27,648 bases of DNA from a candidate division SR1 bacterium (GTDB lineage: Bacteria; Patescibacteriota; Gracilibacteria; Absconditabacterales; Absconditicoccaceae), in assembly GCA_025997135.1 (NCBI GenBank), contig BNUE01000012.1:1-27648 (forward strand), read 5' to 3'. Both the position numbers and the translations under genes were made by a program. Below are positions 16,818-27,000 of the stretch, in pieces (the first letter of the stretch is position 1; every line of letters begins with the position of its first letter). The notes under the pieces are model-generated. The model was not told where the DNA came from. It made no database searches and saw nothing but the letters and a program-made list of their open reading frames with translations.

Positions 16818-17498
16818 CTAGTACATGTAAACATATCTAAGCTCAGAAGAGTCATGAGCTTTACACTGAGAATTTGTTGACGTAGGTGGAGTACATTCAT
16901 TATCTTGTCCAAGATCCACACTACTACATAATGTTAAAGTTGACATGTCGGAACCTCCTTTATCGTTTAGTGGAGGTGCAATAATATATCAACTACCTGT
17001 ATTGGTACCTTCATCGCAAACTACTCGGTTAGATGAGCCTGGCATCTCTGTATGTGCCATAAGCATAAACCCATTTAATTTTGTGTTGTTTTTTGTCAAT
17101 AATGCATACAAGAAATTTCAAACAACAATAGGTGCATCATCCGAATCTCTAGCTATTCCCCAAACTTCATTTGTAGTAGTTCTGTCAGCGGGCACATCAG
17201 TAACTATACCTTTTTCCTTTAGCTCTTTTGCAATATCTGCCGTAGATGCTACTCCACTTGCAGCTAAAGCTCCTTCTAACGTTCCATCTAACGCCTGTAA
17301 AGGGTAGTGTCCAGCTTGTAGTTGGTAGGCAGCGATAGCTGTACCAATAGTAGTCAACGCTGTCTGCCTAGCAGTGTCCCTCGCCATAGCCTGAGCACCC
17401 TGCAACCTTGGCAATAAAGCCGCAATAAGAATTCAAATAATAACGATCACGATTAGCATTTCTACTAATGTAAACGCTTTAAAGTTTGTTTTTTTCAT
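16818..17498 (-). CDS. Type IV pilin-like protein A (expressed form)
   Basis: 226 residues. The N-terminus is a prepilin signal: short basic leader M-K-K-T-N-F-K-A, then F-T-L-V-E-M-L-I-V-I-V-I-I-G-I-L-I-A-A-L-L, with Glu at +5 and F as the first mature residue. The residue before the cleavage site is Ala rather than Gly. A long N-terminal helix leads into a globular head with two cysteines near the C-terminus (T-L-T-L-C and N-S-Q-C), and the end reads S-S-E-L-R-Y-V-Y-M-Y. Most glycines are GGN, with three TGA. It shares a perfect 131-bp inverted repeat with pilin B (18972-19643) covering the helix region. It has its own promoter and terminator. Confidence 0.88.
17317..17447 (-). repeat. 131-bp inverted repeat, copy in pilin A
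   Basis: Perfectly identical, on the opposite strand, to 19008-19138. It covers pilin codons from I-V-I-I-G-I-L to Y-Q-L-Q, including all synonymous positions. The sequences diverge sharply at both ends. Confidence 0.95.
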
Positions 17499-17533
17499 AG
17501 AAAAAAATTAAAAAATAAAAAGAATGCCTTTGT

Positions 17534-17561
17534 ATTACTGATGTAATTTTTTTTTACAAGA
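17534..17561 (-). promoter_or_regulatory. Promoter of pilin A
   Basis: Minus strand TTGTAA, 16-bp spacer, TAATAC, about 35 bp before the ATG. It lies inside the segment bounded by the inverted repeats, so it would move with an inversion. Exact box positions are approximate. Confidence 0.4.
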
Positions 17562-17573
17562 GGTTGTCTAGAC

Positions 17574-17602
17574 TTGACATTGAAAAACAGATTTTTTATG
17601 TC
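17574..17602 (+). promoter_or_regulatory. Possible promoter before the S51-like pseudogene
   Basis: TTGACA, 17-bp spacer, TATGTC. The -10 overlaps the ATG at 17598, so it would fit only if translation began downstream, for example at GTG 17659. Confidence 0.25.
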
Positions 17603-18271
17603 TTTTTATATTGACTTTTGAGAGGTGTTTGCTGATGAGTTAATTTGATGCTGGTAGTGTGGAGGATTGCCGTTTTTATCCGAAAATGGGTGAGAAATTG
17701 AAGGAGATTATTGGGGTTGGTTCGAAGCTGGTTTATATCCCGGCGCCGCTGTGGGAGGGGGTGGAGGATAAGTTTTTTGATACGATTGTTAGTTGTTTTG
17801 GTGCGCTGGGTATTCGGTTCGATGAGGTTGTGCGCGTATTGCCGAATCAGAAGACGAGTATCGGAGAGGTCGACGAGAAAACGGTTTTCTTTTTGATGGG
17901 TGGTAGCCCGATTAACCAAATGGAGATTATTCAGAAAAATGACTTGAAAGAGATATTAAAGAGTCATCGGGGATTAGCGATTGGTTTTTTGTGCTGGGGC
18001 TATCAATTTATCGAGATATTCTATAATTACTACTGATTCTGATTTTTTGGAAAAGTCTAGCTATGTCGGTATTGGAAGGGTGGACGTGTCGGTAGAGCCG
18101 TGTTTTCACCTGGATAATAGTGATTTTACGAAGAATCGTATAGACGAATTGAAGGGTTTTGCGAAGCAGTATGGTACGAAGATTTATGCTATGAGCGATG
18201 ACGCTTTTATAAATTGTGTGGGCGATGGTGTTGAACTGAATGGAAGTATTGAGATATTTGAAGCGGTTTAA
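17598..18271 (+). pseudogene. Frameshifted S51-like peptidase (class I GAT-like fold)
   Basis: Three frame segments join into one protein if a single T is removed from two T runs (near 17645 and at 17985-17990). The product then reads F-A-D-E-L-I-D-A-G-S-V-E-D, L-V-Y-I-P-A-P, F-F-L-M-G-G-S-P, A-I-G-F-C-A-G-A-I-N-L and D-D-A-F-I-N. These match peptidase E (S51)-like proteins, with Cys in the nucleophile elbow where PepE has Ser. Glycines are GGN (one TGA near the N-terminus), and G+C and codon use are visibly higher than the neighbours, as in a gene from a standard-code relative such as Saccharibacteria. It may be decaying or carry two assembly slips. It lies between the two pilin genes. Confidence 0.75.
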
Positions 18272-18387
18272 TGAGATGCTGGTGGCGTATATGAAAGCCC
18301 GTACAACAGTCTTTCTGAGTTGATAATTACTGGGGCTGTGATAAAGTCATAGGATGGATCAAGAGCTAGCGCTGGGGGTAATGTTGA
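18272..18387 (+). other. Gene debris between two pseudogenes
   Basis: No intact gene. One frame (18275-18352) reads D-A-G-G-V-Y-E-S-P-Y-N-S-L-S-E-L-I-I-T-G-A-V-I-K-S then TAG, which looks like a real protein tail written without TGA. It may be what followed the S51-like gene in its donor. I do not recognise it. Confidence 0.3.
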
Positions 18388-18717
18388 GTGAGCAAACAGA
18401 CAAATATCCTCACAGTATCTCCATCTCTACTTTTGGCTCAGAAATTATTTGCCTGTTTTACTAGAAAAAGACTAAAATGAAGAGATTTTTTTGATATTGT
18501 GTTTCTACTATGAATGACAAAAAAGCCTGATTATAATTACTTAAGTCAAAAGCTAGAAATCAATAATGCAATAAAATTACAACAATATTTAGAAAAAAAA
18601 TCTAAATGAGTTAATTTTCCTACTCTCGGACGTGATGTCGCTCCGTTCCTTTTTGATCCAAATAATCAGTCTGTGGCTCTATTTCCACAGATTATCCAGC
18701 AGACAAAATGGGAGTAA
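18388..18717 (+). pseudogene. C-terminal remnant of an AbiEii-type nucleotidyltransferase toxin
   Basis: 109 codons with no proper start (TAA and then TGA just upstream). It reads L-T-V-S-P-S-L-L-L-A-Q-K-L-F-A-C-F-T-R-K-R, then G-R-D-F-F-D-I-V-F-L-L-G, and ends W-E. The L-A-x-K-L...R-x-x-x-G-R-D-x-x-D pattern is typical of the AbiEii/AbiGii toxin family just after its nucleotidyltransferase core. The catalytic part is missing. Three glycines are TGA, so this piece, unlike the S51-like gene, is in the host code. No AbiEi antitoxin is present. Confidence 0.7.
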
Positions 18718-18869
18718 ATTAAGAAAATTGCACATAATTGCAAGTTTTTTTATCATAAAATTGCACATTTTCGCAAAATTGAAACTTGTAAATATTTTTA
18801 TAGCTTGAGAATAATATGATAAATTAAAGTAAGAACTAAGAAATCATTAAAAGAAGCCAAAAATTGCTA

Positions 18870-18897
18870 TTGACTTTTGTTAAAAAATGATTATACT
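18870..18897 (+). promoter_or_regulatory. Promoter pointing at pilin B
   Basis: TTGACT, 16-bp spacer, TATACT. The predicted start is near 18904, about 70 nt before the first ATG of pilin B, but a terminator-like hairpin lies in between. Confidence 0.55.
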
Positions 18898-18924
18898 AAA
18901 GTATTGAAAGCAGTCGCTCAGGCA

Positions 18925-18943
18925 CGCCCCTCGGCGATTTTTT
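18925..18943 (+). terminator. Short terminator between promoter and pilin B
   Basis: CGCC-CCTC-GGCG followed by ATTTTTT. The stem is short (4 bp, all G-C). A competing pairing TCGC/GCGA (18914-18917 with 18934-18937) is also possible. It would stop transcripts from the promoter at 18870 after about 40 nt. Confidence 0.45.
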
Positions 18944-18971
18944 CGTACGTGACTATTGATTTTGTACGTGA

Positions 18972-19643
18972 ATGTGAGTCAGTTTTCTTTTTCTACTTTT
19001 CTTTCCAATCGTTATTATTTGAATTCTTATTGCGGCTTTATTGCCAAGGTTGCAGGGTGCTCAGGCTATGGCGAGGGACACTGCTAGGCAGACAGCGTTG
19101 ACTACTATTGGTACAGCTATCGCTGCCTACCAACTACAGAAGGGTACTTATCCACGAACGGGAACTGATACAGAGATTAGAGAGTATTGGACACAGCTTG
19201 CAACTAATAAAACTCAAAATGCGGCAGTTTTAGGAACAAATGAAATTGAGAAAACATTGAAGGATGCAGGTATTATTACAGAAGTTCCAAAAGACAGGAA
19301 CCTTTCAAACTTTGTACAATGACTTGGAGAAGACTATGATGTTTCTATATTAAATGGTAATTTCGCTTATGCAGTAATGAAAAAAAATAGTAAAATCAAT
19401 GGATGATTTATGCTTATGGCTGCGACAGAGATGCCAGGTTCTTCTAACCGAGTAGTGGTAGAAGATGCTGATGATTTAAGTGGTTGACTTATTATTCCAG
19501 CTACACAAGATTTATCAAATATGGTAACGTGTACTTCTTTAACATTAGATGCAAGTATGGATGCTGATGCTGATAGGATTGAATGAGATGGTGTGTGTAA
19601 GTATCAAAACTCTTCTGAACTTCGCTACATCTACATGTACTAG
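18972..19643 (+). CDS. Pilin-like protein B (silent form, no prepilin signal)
   Basis: 223 residues from the ATG at 18972. From I-V-I-I-G-I-L-I-A-A-L-L onwards it is a full pilin: the same long helix, a different head (K-G-T-Y-P-R-T-G-T-D, V-P-K-D-R-N-L), and a conserved C-terminus (F-M-L-M-A-A-T-E-M-P-G-S-S-N-R-V-V and S-S-E-L-R-Y-I-Y-M-Y). The first 12 residues (M-G-V-S-F-L-F-L-L-F-F-P) replace the basic leader and F-T-L-V-E motif, so PilD-type processing should fail. Upstream is a pyrimidine-rich tract. It faces pilin A through the 131-bp inverted repeat, so inversion would give it the functional leader and promoter. It contains several TGA-Gly codons. Confidence 0.75.
19008..19138 (+). 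repeat. 131-bp inverted repeat, copy in pilin B
   Basis: Perfect inverted match to 17317-17447. Together they bound a segment of about 1.56 kb holding the pilin A leader and promoter, the S51-like and AbiEii remnants, and the promoter near 18870. Confidence 0.95.
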
Positions 19644-19689
19644 TCGACAACCCCTCTTCTGAGCCGAAGTGTCGGTTCTCTCTCCCATA

Positions 19690-19836
19690 TCAGGGAGAAA
19701 ATATGTGACTTTACGAAAGGCTCCTGCCTGCTGGTGGGGGCTTTTTTGTAAAAAAAATTAAACTTCAAGGCTCTCAGGGAGAAAATATGTGAAATTGAAA
19801 GCTCTAGTCTCCAAAAGACGACTTGAGTTTTTTGGT
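19690..19836 (+). repeat. Short direct repeat and second terminator after pilin B
   Basis: CAGGGAGAAAATATGTGA occurs twice, at about 19693 and 19778, each time followed by a hairpin and a T run. The second hairpin (CTCTAGTC...GACTTGAG, then TTTTTT, about 19800-19836) makes a second terminator. This suggests a tandem duplication of the pilin 3' end with later divergence. Confidence 0.5.
19717..19747 (+). terminator. Terminator of pilin B
   Basis: GCTCCTGCC-TGCT-GGTGGGGGC, a 9-bp stem with three wobble pairs, followed by TTTTTT. It shares the GGGGCTTTTTT-GTAAAAAAA tail with the pilin A terminator. Confidence 0.7.
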
Positions 19837-19861
19837 AAGTGAGAAAAGAAAGAAAATCTTT

Positions 19862-20314
19862 TTATTTTTTTCACCCTAATTCCCACATAAAGATAGCTGC
19901 ACTCTGTCCAATATTTAGACTTTCTTTTTTTCATCTCATCGGAATCTGAACTATTTGATCAACTGCTGAGAGGGTATCTGGTATCACGCCTTCTACTTCA
20001 TTTCAGAATATCACGGCAATATCTTGAGTTTCTGGTACAAACTCTCATAAATTAGCAGCATGAGTATCGAGCTCCGCGGCAATTACAGTCATTCAGATTT
20101 TTTTTGCTTCTTTTATTGCATCAGGAGTGAAATCAAACTGCTTCAGGTTTACAGTTTCCTCAGCTCCGAGGGAGGTTTTTTTGACTTTGGGATGATCCAG
20201 GGGCGAAGGTGTATAACCCACGATCCACACATTCCAGCCCAGTGCATCTGCCGTACGGACGACATTTCATACATTGTATGCCGAACGGATATTTTCGAGA
20301 ATAACGACTTTCAT
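19862..20314 (-). CDS. SpoU/TrmH-family RNA 2'-O-methyltransferase
   Basis: 150 residues, the short SPOUT form without an extra N-terminal RNA-binding domain. Seen: motif 1 N-I-R-S-A-Y-N-V-G-N-V-V-R-T-A-D-A-L-G, motif 2 A-V-I-F-G-N-E-V-E-G-V, and motif 3 I-P-M-R-G-K-K-E-S-L-N-I-G-Q-S-A-A-I, which form the knotted SAM-binding site. TGA encodes the glycines in N-V-G-N, F-G-N-E and M-R-G. Target (tRNA or rRNA) cannot be told from the sequence. It is divergent from the phosphorylase-like gene at 20379. Confidence 0.93.
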
Positions 20315-20321
20315 ATCTCAC

Positions 20322-20349
20322 TTGAAATAATAGTTTAAAAGGGTATCTT
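20322..20349 (+). promoter_or_regulatory. Promoter of the phosphorylase-like gene
   Basis: TTGAAA, 16-bp spacer, TATCTT, with the start about 23 nt before the ATG at 20379. It lies in the 64-bp space between two divergent genes. Confidence 0.45.
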
Positions 20350-20378
20350 AACGATATTTACTTCCGATTTCAATATAA

Positions 20379-20954
20379 ATGTTAATCTTGATTTGCTGTG
20401 CTACTCATACTGAACTGAAAGTCATCAAAAATCAGATAAAAAAAGCTGACCTAAAAACCTCACTTTCGATAGACTATCTATGTACAGGCATTGGTAATCA
20501 CGAAACGATTTTTGCACTGACTCGCAAATTATCGACCCTTCAAAGTTCCGAAATTCTCATCCTAAATATATGACTTTGCGGTTATCAATCGGATGAAACA
20601 CCGCCTCCCATCGTCCAGATAGCGACTCTAGAGCATATTGATATTCGCAGAGAGCAGATTGTGCCGATTTTCCATAAATTTGCCACATTTGGTCATCTCG
20701 TATCCAGCGAAAAGCCAGTTTATTCTTTCGATAGAGATACTCAGCCTAGATACTTTGATATGGAGTGATATGGAGTAGTTTTAGTAGCTCAGAAGCTATG
20801 TCTACCTTGTCTACTTCTCAAAATTCCATTTGACAAAATTTGAAAAGAAACTGTAATATTTGATCGTGAATTAGCCTTGCAGAAGCTGGCAAATTCTTTT
20901 GATAGTGTCTATATCCTGTCAAACTTGCTGAATTTGGACAAAAAAACTAGATAA
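20379..20954 (+). CDS. Nucleoside phosphorylase / MTA-SAH nucleosidase superfamily protein
   Basis: 191 residues, slightly shorter than the usual 220-240. The N-terminus M-L-I-L-I-C-C-A-T-H-T-E-L is the first strand of the fold with the conserved Glu. L-C-T-G-I-G-N-H-E-T and L-I-L-N-I-G-L-C-G are the phosphate/base loops. F-D-M-E-G-Y-G-V-V-L-V-A is the nucleoside-binding D-M-E segment of the MTAN/futalosine hydrolase group. The catalytic Asp near the C-terminus is probably in I-P-F-D-K-I-G, where the family has a S-D-x-a region. The substrate is not predictable. TGA encodes three glycines. Confidence 0.8.
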
Positions 20955-20969
20955 TTTTATTGAAAACAC

Positions 20970-20997
20970 TTGTGAAAGGAGGTTTTTTCTGTAAACT
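20970..20997 (+). promoter_or_regulatory. Promoter of the giant surface-protein gene
   Basis: TTGTGA, 16-bp spacer containing AAGGAGG, then TAAACT, about 40 nt before the ATG at 21037. The AAGGAGG lies in the spacer, too far upstream to serve as a ribosome binding site for 21037, where the bases before the start are C-rich. Confidence 0.4.
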
Positions 20998-21036
20998 CAG
21001 ATCAGATTTTTTTATTTTCTTATCATCCTCCTCCCC

Positions 21037-24000
21037 ATGAAACAGTATGTAGACTCCAAAAAACTCTTTTGAATTCTGCTAAGTTCGGTCTTTTTTACCT
21101 TGTGAACGGTTAGTCTCGCTCAGAGTATATCTGTATCAGATACTGCCAGTTCTAGCACTTGAAAGCTGATCGAATCATTACAAGAGATTATTCCTTCACT
21201 AGAAATGATTGACTCTAGTAGCAGTAATCCTAATAGCAATCTCGGAGCATTCACTATTCAGTCTGGGGTAAAAGATGAGAATGCGACATTGATAGTTTCT
21301 GGGGTTATGCAGATTGGGGCTAATACTATAGACTCTGGCAATTTTATCGGATGATGAAGCGGAAATAAAGCTGAAATTCCAGCCACTTTCTCGACTATTG
21401 TGTGAGGAGTTAAAAATCGAGTTACCAGTTTTATTTCTCTGATCATGGGAGGACAGAGCAATGAAATTACTGGATCTGCTACAGGTTCATTTATTGGATG
21501 ATGACTAGCCAATAAAATCACAAATTCAGCCTTTTCTGTGATAATGTGATGAAGCTGAAACTCTATATCTGATGGTAAAAATAACCTAATCTTGGGTATG
21601 GAAAATAATAAAATAATTGGATGATCCAATAATACCATAGTCTGAACCGAGACTACGATTTTAGGCTGAATTTCAGATACTTTCGTGTGGTCAGATTCAG
21701 CTTTTTCTCCTGCTTTTTCAGGCACTTTTTATATTAACTCTGCAAACTGACTAGGTATCAATACAAATAATCCAAATGCAAGCTTTGACTCAAATGGAGC
21801 TATAAAAATCTGATCATGAACTGAACTTTGCTCTTCAGACAATCAATGAGAGATTAAAGCTGTAAATATAATAGTAAACTCAGAAGAATTAACCTGTATC
21901 TGTGGATGTGATAGTAATGAGCGGCTCAATCTAACTATCGAAAATAAATGCAATACTGCCTGTGGTGAGGTTAGTTGCGATACTGAGATAACTCTAAATG
22001 AAGGCTGACTCTGAAACCATACTTATCAGCGACCTGAGACGCTTACAGCAGGCATCACCTTAATAGTAGATAACTGACCTTCACGAACTATAGGCACTCC
22101 TGCACACGGTAAATCTCTGTGTACAGCTACTTTCATCTGTACGGATGCGATGGACTGTTCATGCTCAAATTCAAATAGAAACAAAGTAGATGTATCTGAG
22201 GCCTGTGAAATTCAGTGTGATGAATGATATATTCAGGCTGGTAATCTCTGTGTCGAAAAAGAATCTACCATTAGTTATTGTCCAGTCGGTAATCCAAATC
22301 CGGCTCCATCTCAGAGTACAGTCGTATCGGTATCTACTCTGTTATGAACTACTGTGATCGCAGCTTGTGATCAGGGTTCTGAGCCTGCAGAGACGAGTGT
22401 ATGTGCAGGAGGTAATCCAATTTATGTACCATTAAATACAGTGTTATTGGCACCTTCAGGTTCGAACATACCAAACGATCGATGTAATGCCGACCTTCCG
22501 ACTAATTATCAGTTTTTTACTGCTCCAAATATAGGAGATTTAAGGGCAAAGTGGAACTGTTGAACTGAATTATGTCAGATGTTTACTACAGGTGCAATGT
22601 TAATTTTAAGCTGAGAAGTTGCCTTCGGATGAGAGGTCTGAAATACCAAAGCTTTCGAGCACATATCTAGTCTCAAATATCTCTGGCAGACAGGTACAGT
22701 TTGTCCCCCAAATACTGCTCCATACGAGACATTTTTTAATGACTGAGATACTCTTACAATTTCTGGCGAAAATGGAAACTACTATCTATGTGTAGAATTG
22801 ATAGATGATGTCGCTGGTAATCTATATTTTAGGAGTCCTGAATATTTCGCACTGGACAATACACCACCCGCTTCAGCTTCTCTGCTGATAAATGGCTGAG
22901 CTTCTATCACATCTACCAGGACGGTTAATCTGACTCTATCTGCTGTCTGAGCTTCTGAAATGTGTATCTCAAATGACTGAAACTGTGTATCTCGAGAGCA
23001 GTACGCTACTACAAAAGCTCGATCATTATCAGATAATGATGGTACCAAGACAGTAACAGTAAAATTTAGAGATCTTGCAGGAAATGCGACCTCTCCTATC
23101 AGTCAAACAATAATACTAGATACGACCGCTCCGACTTCAGCTTTCATAGCTATCAACGGGTGAGTGAGTTATACTACATCTCCAGTTGTCAATCTTTCTT
23201 TGACAGCAGTTTGAGCGACTCAGATGTGTATCTCCAACACCACCACTTGCTGAGAAGCCAACCGAGAACCGTATGCTACTACCAAAAACAGTCGAAATCT
23301 GACTACAGATCAGGGTTCTAAAACTGTTTATGTTCAGTTTAAGGATGATGCAGGTAATTTATCTACCAAAGTTTCAGCCTCTATCATATATGACTCTATT
23401 CCTCCAGTCATAAGCTCTGTGACCAAAAATCCGACGACCACGACCTCTGGGACAGTCAATCTAACGATCAATGCTACTGACAATATTCAGCTCGCAGCTA
23501 TCCCTTACTCATTTAATGAATGAGCGACATATCAGTCCTCTCCTTCCAAAACTTTTGATTCCAATCAACCTGTCTATATAACAGTAAAAGATAACGCATG
23601 AAATATGGCATCCACGAGTGAGTCAATCTCTAATATCAATTCAAATGTACCTACTGCCAGTATCTCATATAGTACTGCTCAATCTACTCGAACATCTGGA
23701 GATATTATAGCTACGATGCTAGTTAGCGAGGCACTTTCTGCCACTCCTATAGGATGGACTAAGGTTGGAGATCTCAGTTATATTAAAACTTATACAGCCA
23801 ATCTCTCAGAGACTGTAGTTTTCGCAAATACTGCATGAACTCCTGGATCAGTAGCTGTAGCAGTAGCAAATATTGACAAGACTGCTCCTACCTGTGGAAC
23901 ATGGAGTCCAAGTGTAGATACAGCTTTCACTGCCTGAGCATTATTTACTCTCTGAGGTAATACTGATGCTGGGGGAGCATGATTAGTTGCGGTAGGTAGT

Positions 24001-27000
24001 ACCTGTACTCCTTCTGCTAGTGGAAGTAGCTGTACCATTATCATCTCTGACAAAGCAGGAAATACCAAAATATGTACATCTCCCAAGGCTTCATGTGCGA
24101 CTAATTACACCTTTAATGCAGGATACTGCTGAGCAGATACTAGGACTTATACTTGTACTGCCAAACCTGCAACAGCCATCTGGATCTGAGCTTCTAGTTT
24201 CCAGCAGACTCGAGATGGTGCGAATCGAGTTCCAGCCGCTTCTCGAGGATATGGAACTACAGCTACAAACTGTACTTTTGGATGTAGTGGTAGCTTGACT
24301 CGAAATGCAGGCAATTCATCCTGTGATGACTGTAGTGCATATACTATCACAAGCGACTGTCCTATCAACTGAACCTGTAGCTACTGTGCAAATGGAAAAA
24401 AGAAATTAGAAAGCTGTGATACTCATTATACTTCCAATTGAACCTCATGTATAGCTGATACACAACAATTTGAGTGTTCATGACTGCCAGCAAATGCAAA
24501 ATGGACTGGCACGACTGGATTTATTCAGACACGAAATGGATCAGAATTTTATCCTCTTGTCTCTTCTCCAGTATACTGAGAAACATCTACCCCTTCATCA
24601 TGTAATTATAGCTGTATCACCAATTATATTTTCAGCTGAGGTTCTTGTCAGCCAAATGGTCAGTCAGCTAACTGTGGAGGTACTATCCCTGATAATGCTC
24701 AGGCAAATGGGGCTAATACATTTATACAGACGCGAAATGGATCAAGTCGAATGCCTGCATCTAAAAATCGATGATACAATACTGCTGAATGCGGATATTC
24801 ATGTAAAACAAATAATCATACAGAAAACTGAGGCACAACCTGTATCTCCAATACTAGAAGCTGTACAATAGCAAACTGAGTCGGTACACAGACACGAAAT
24901 GGGTCATCTCGAAATACATGTACAGTAGTATCTTGTAATAGCACTTATCATCAGGTCTGAAATACCTGTATCTCCAATACCAAAATCTGTGAACCTTTGC
25001 CAGCTAATGCCTCTGCATGAACTCAGACACGAAATACTGCCTCTTCTAGCCGAGGTGCCTGCGTAATCACAGCCTGTAATACCACTTTTCATCTAGAATG
25101 AAATACCTGTATATCCAATACTAGACCTTGTAACAAAGACTGATGAACAGGAACCCAAACATGGAATGGCTCTCGATGAGAATGTGTAGTTTCTGCCTGT
25201 CCTGCTGGATACCATGTAGAAGGTGGTAACTGTGTGGCGAATAACTGTAATGCAAATAATAACTTTTCAGTAGGTGGAAACCAATATAATGTACCAGCCG
25301 TCAATCATAATAGTTATACGGACCAGACTATCACTCTGACAAATACACCATCACATGGCACGACGACTTGTACCACCAGATTTAGCTGTAGTCTAGGAGC
25401 TTTCACGCCATGAACTCCAAACTGTACCTTTACCTGTGGAGCATGATACGAGAAGAGCGGTAATAGCTGCGTAGAAAAATGATGCTGAGCAACGACTGAA
25501 GGCTCATATTCAGTTCCTGCTCTAGCTCACAATTGATCTACTACTGCGAATATCTGACCTATTGTCGGTACGCCTCTGAATGGATACAAAAATTGTTCTA
25601 GAACTTTTTCTTGTAATCTATGAACTCTAAGTATAGGCTCAGAAACCTGTACTAACTACTGTAATGTAAATTATAATTTAGTAGGATCAACCTGCGAAGC
25701 TGCTACTCAGAGTATATCATGTCCAGCATGATCCGTATGAAATGCATCACGAAATAATGGTTCTTCATATATACAGACACGAAACTGAACTACATGGTTA
25801 CCAGTTATCAATTCTAGTACGTTTAGTTCTGGGAGTACAAATGGGGCATGTACACGGAAATGTGCTAGTAATTATTCATATAATTCATCCAGTAATAGCT
25901 GTGTACCTACGTCTAATATAGCATCCTGTCCAGCTATTCCATCATCATTTGTAGCAAATGGAGCAACATCTTATCAGCAGACTCGAGATACAACATATAA
26001 TCAATATACACCGATATATGTAGCCTGATATAGTACTACAGCAGGTACCTGTAGATACAGCTGCGGATCGCTAACTTATAATGGTAGTAACTGTGTAGAT
26101 TGTAGTGCTTACACTCTATTAACTTGTCCTAGTCTAGCCACTTGTAGCTCCTGTGTAAATGGATTCTATAAGATTACTTCCTGTCCGACAGGATATACCA
26201 GCAACTGAACCTCCTGTGTGCCAAATGGATGTCCTGATCAAGTTGTACCTATACAAGAATTCTGAACTACATATTCTTACGTTGTGCCAACATACTCACA
26301 TGGATGAGGATGATCTCGTTCTGATACAAAGAATTGAACTCCAGCTAACGCCAGCACCACCTGTACTAGAGATTTTAGCTGTAATTTATGAGTACTTAGT
26401 TCATCTAATCCAGTATGTATCATGACATGTAACGGCTGATACAATATCCCTTGATGAGGATCTAGTGCTACATATAATGGAACTCAGACCTGTGAACCTA
26501 AAGTCAACGCAACATGTGGTACAGTCGGAAATAGTTATACAATGCCTACCACTAATCTATGTGCAAATTGAGCTACTCCTATAGTAAGTGGAACTTGACC
26601 TCGATCACGAACTTGTCCAGGTACTAACTGATGAAATCCTATATCTTGCAGTGTAGAGAAAAAAATAGATTGACAATGCTGAGGTTCTAACTGAGCAGGA
26701 TTCTCCTCTAAACCCACCACTAATCTATGTGCAAATTGAGCCACTCCTACAGTAAGTGGAACTTGACCTCGATCACGAACTTGTCCAGGTACTAACTGAT
26801 GAAATAATAGTCCTACATGTACTGCGACTGTCTCTCAAGACTGAGTTTGCTGAGATACTACTCCAAAAGAAACTAAGCCAACCACTAATTTATGTTCACA
26901 GTGAACTGCATCATCTGTCAGTGAGTCTTTACCATGGACATGGACGTGTACAGGTATAGGCTGATGATCTCCAGCGACCTGTGTGATGCAGAAAAAAATA

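Larger units (their letters stand above)
18718..18971 (+). other. AT-rich spacer before pilin B
   Basis: No supported gene. It contains a repeated AATTGCA motif (about 18725-18775), then a promoter (18870-18897) and a short terminator hairpin (18925-18943). A standard-code frame through 18877-18980 (D-Y-T-K-V-L-K-A-V-A-Q-A-R) looks protein-like, but I cannot assign it. Confidence 0.4.

Noticed and set aside
21037..21810. Prophage tail-fibre gene
   Set aside because: The fibre-like domain follows a signal peptide and is fused to Ig-like and cysteine-rich surface modules, and no other phage genes are nearby.
24020..26959. Several ORFs of 60-130 residues in other frames
   Set aside because: They are out-of-frame shadows of the giant gene, whose own frame stays open to the window end; the frame was checked at 24901, 26881 and 27601.
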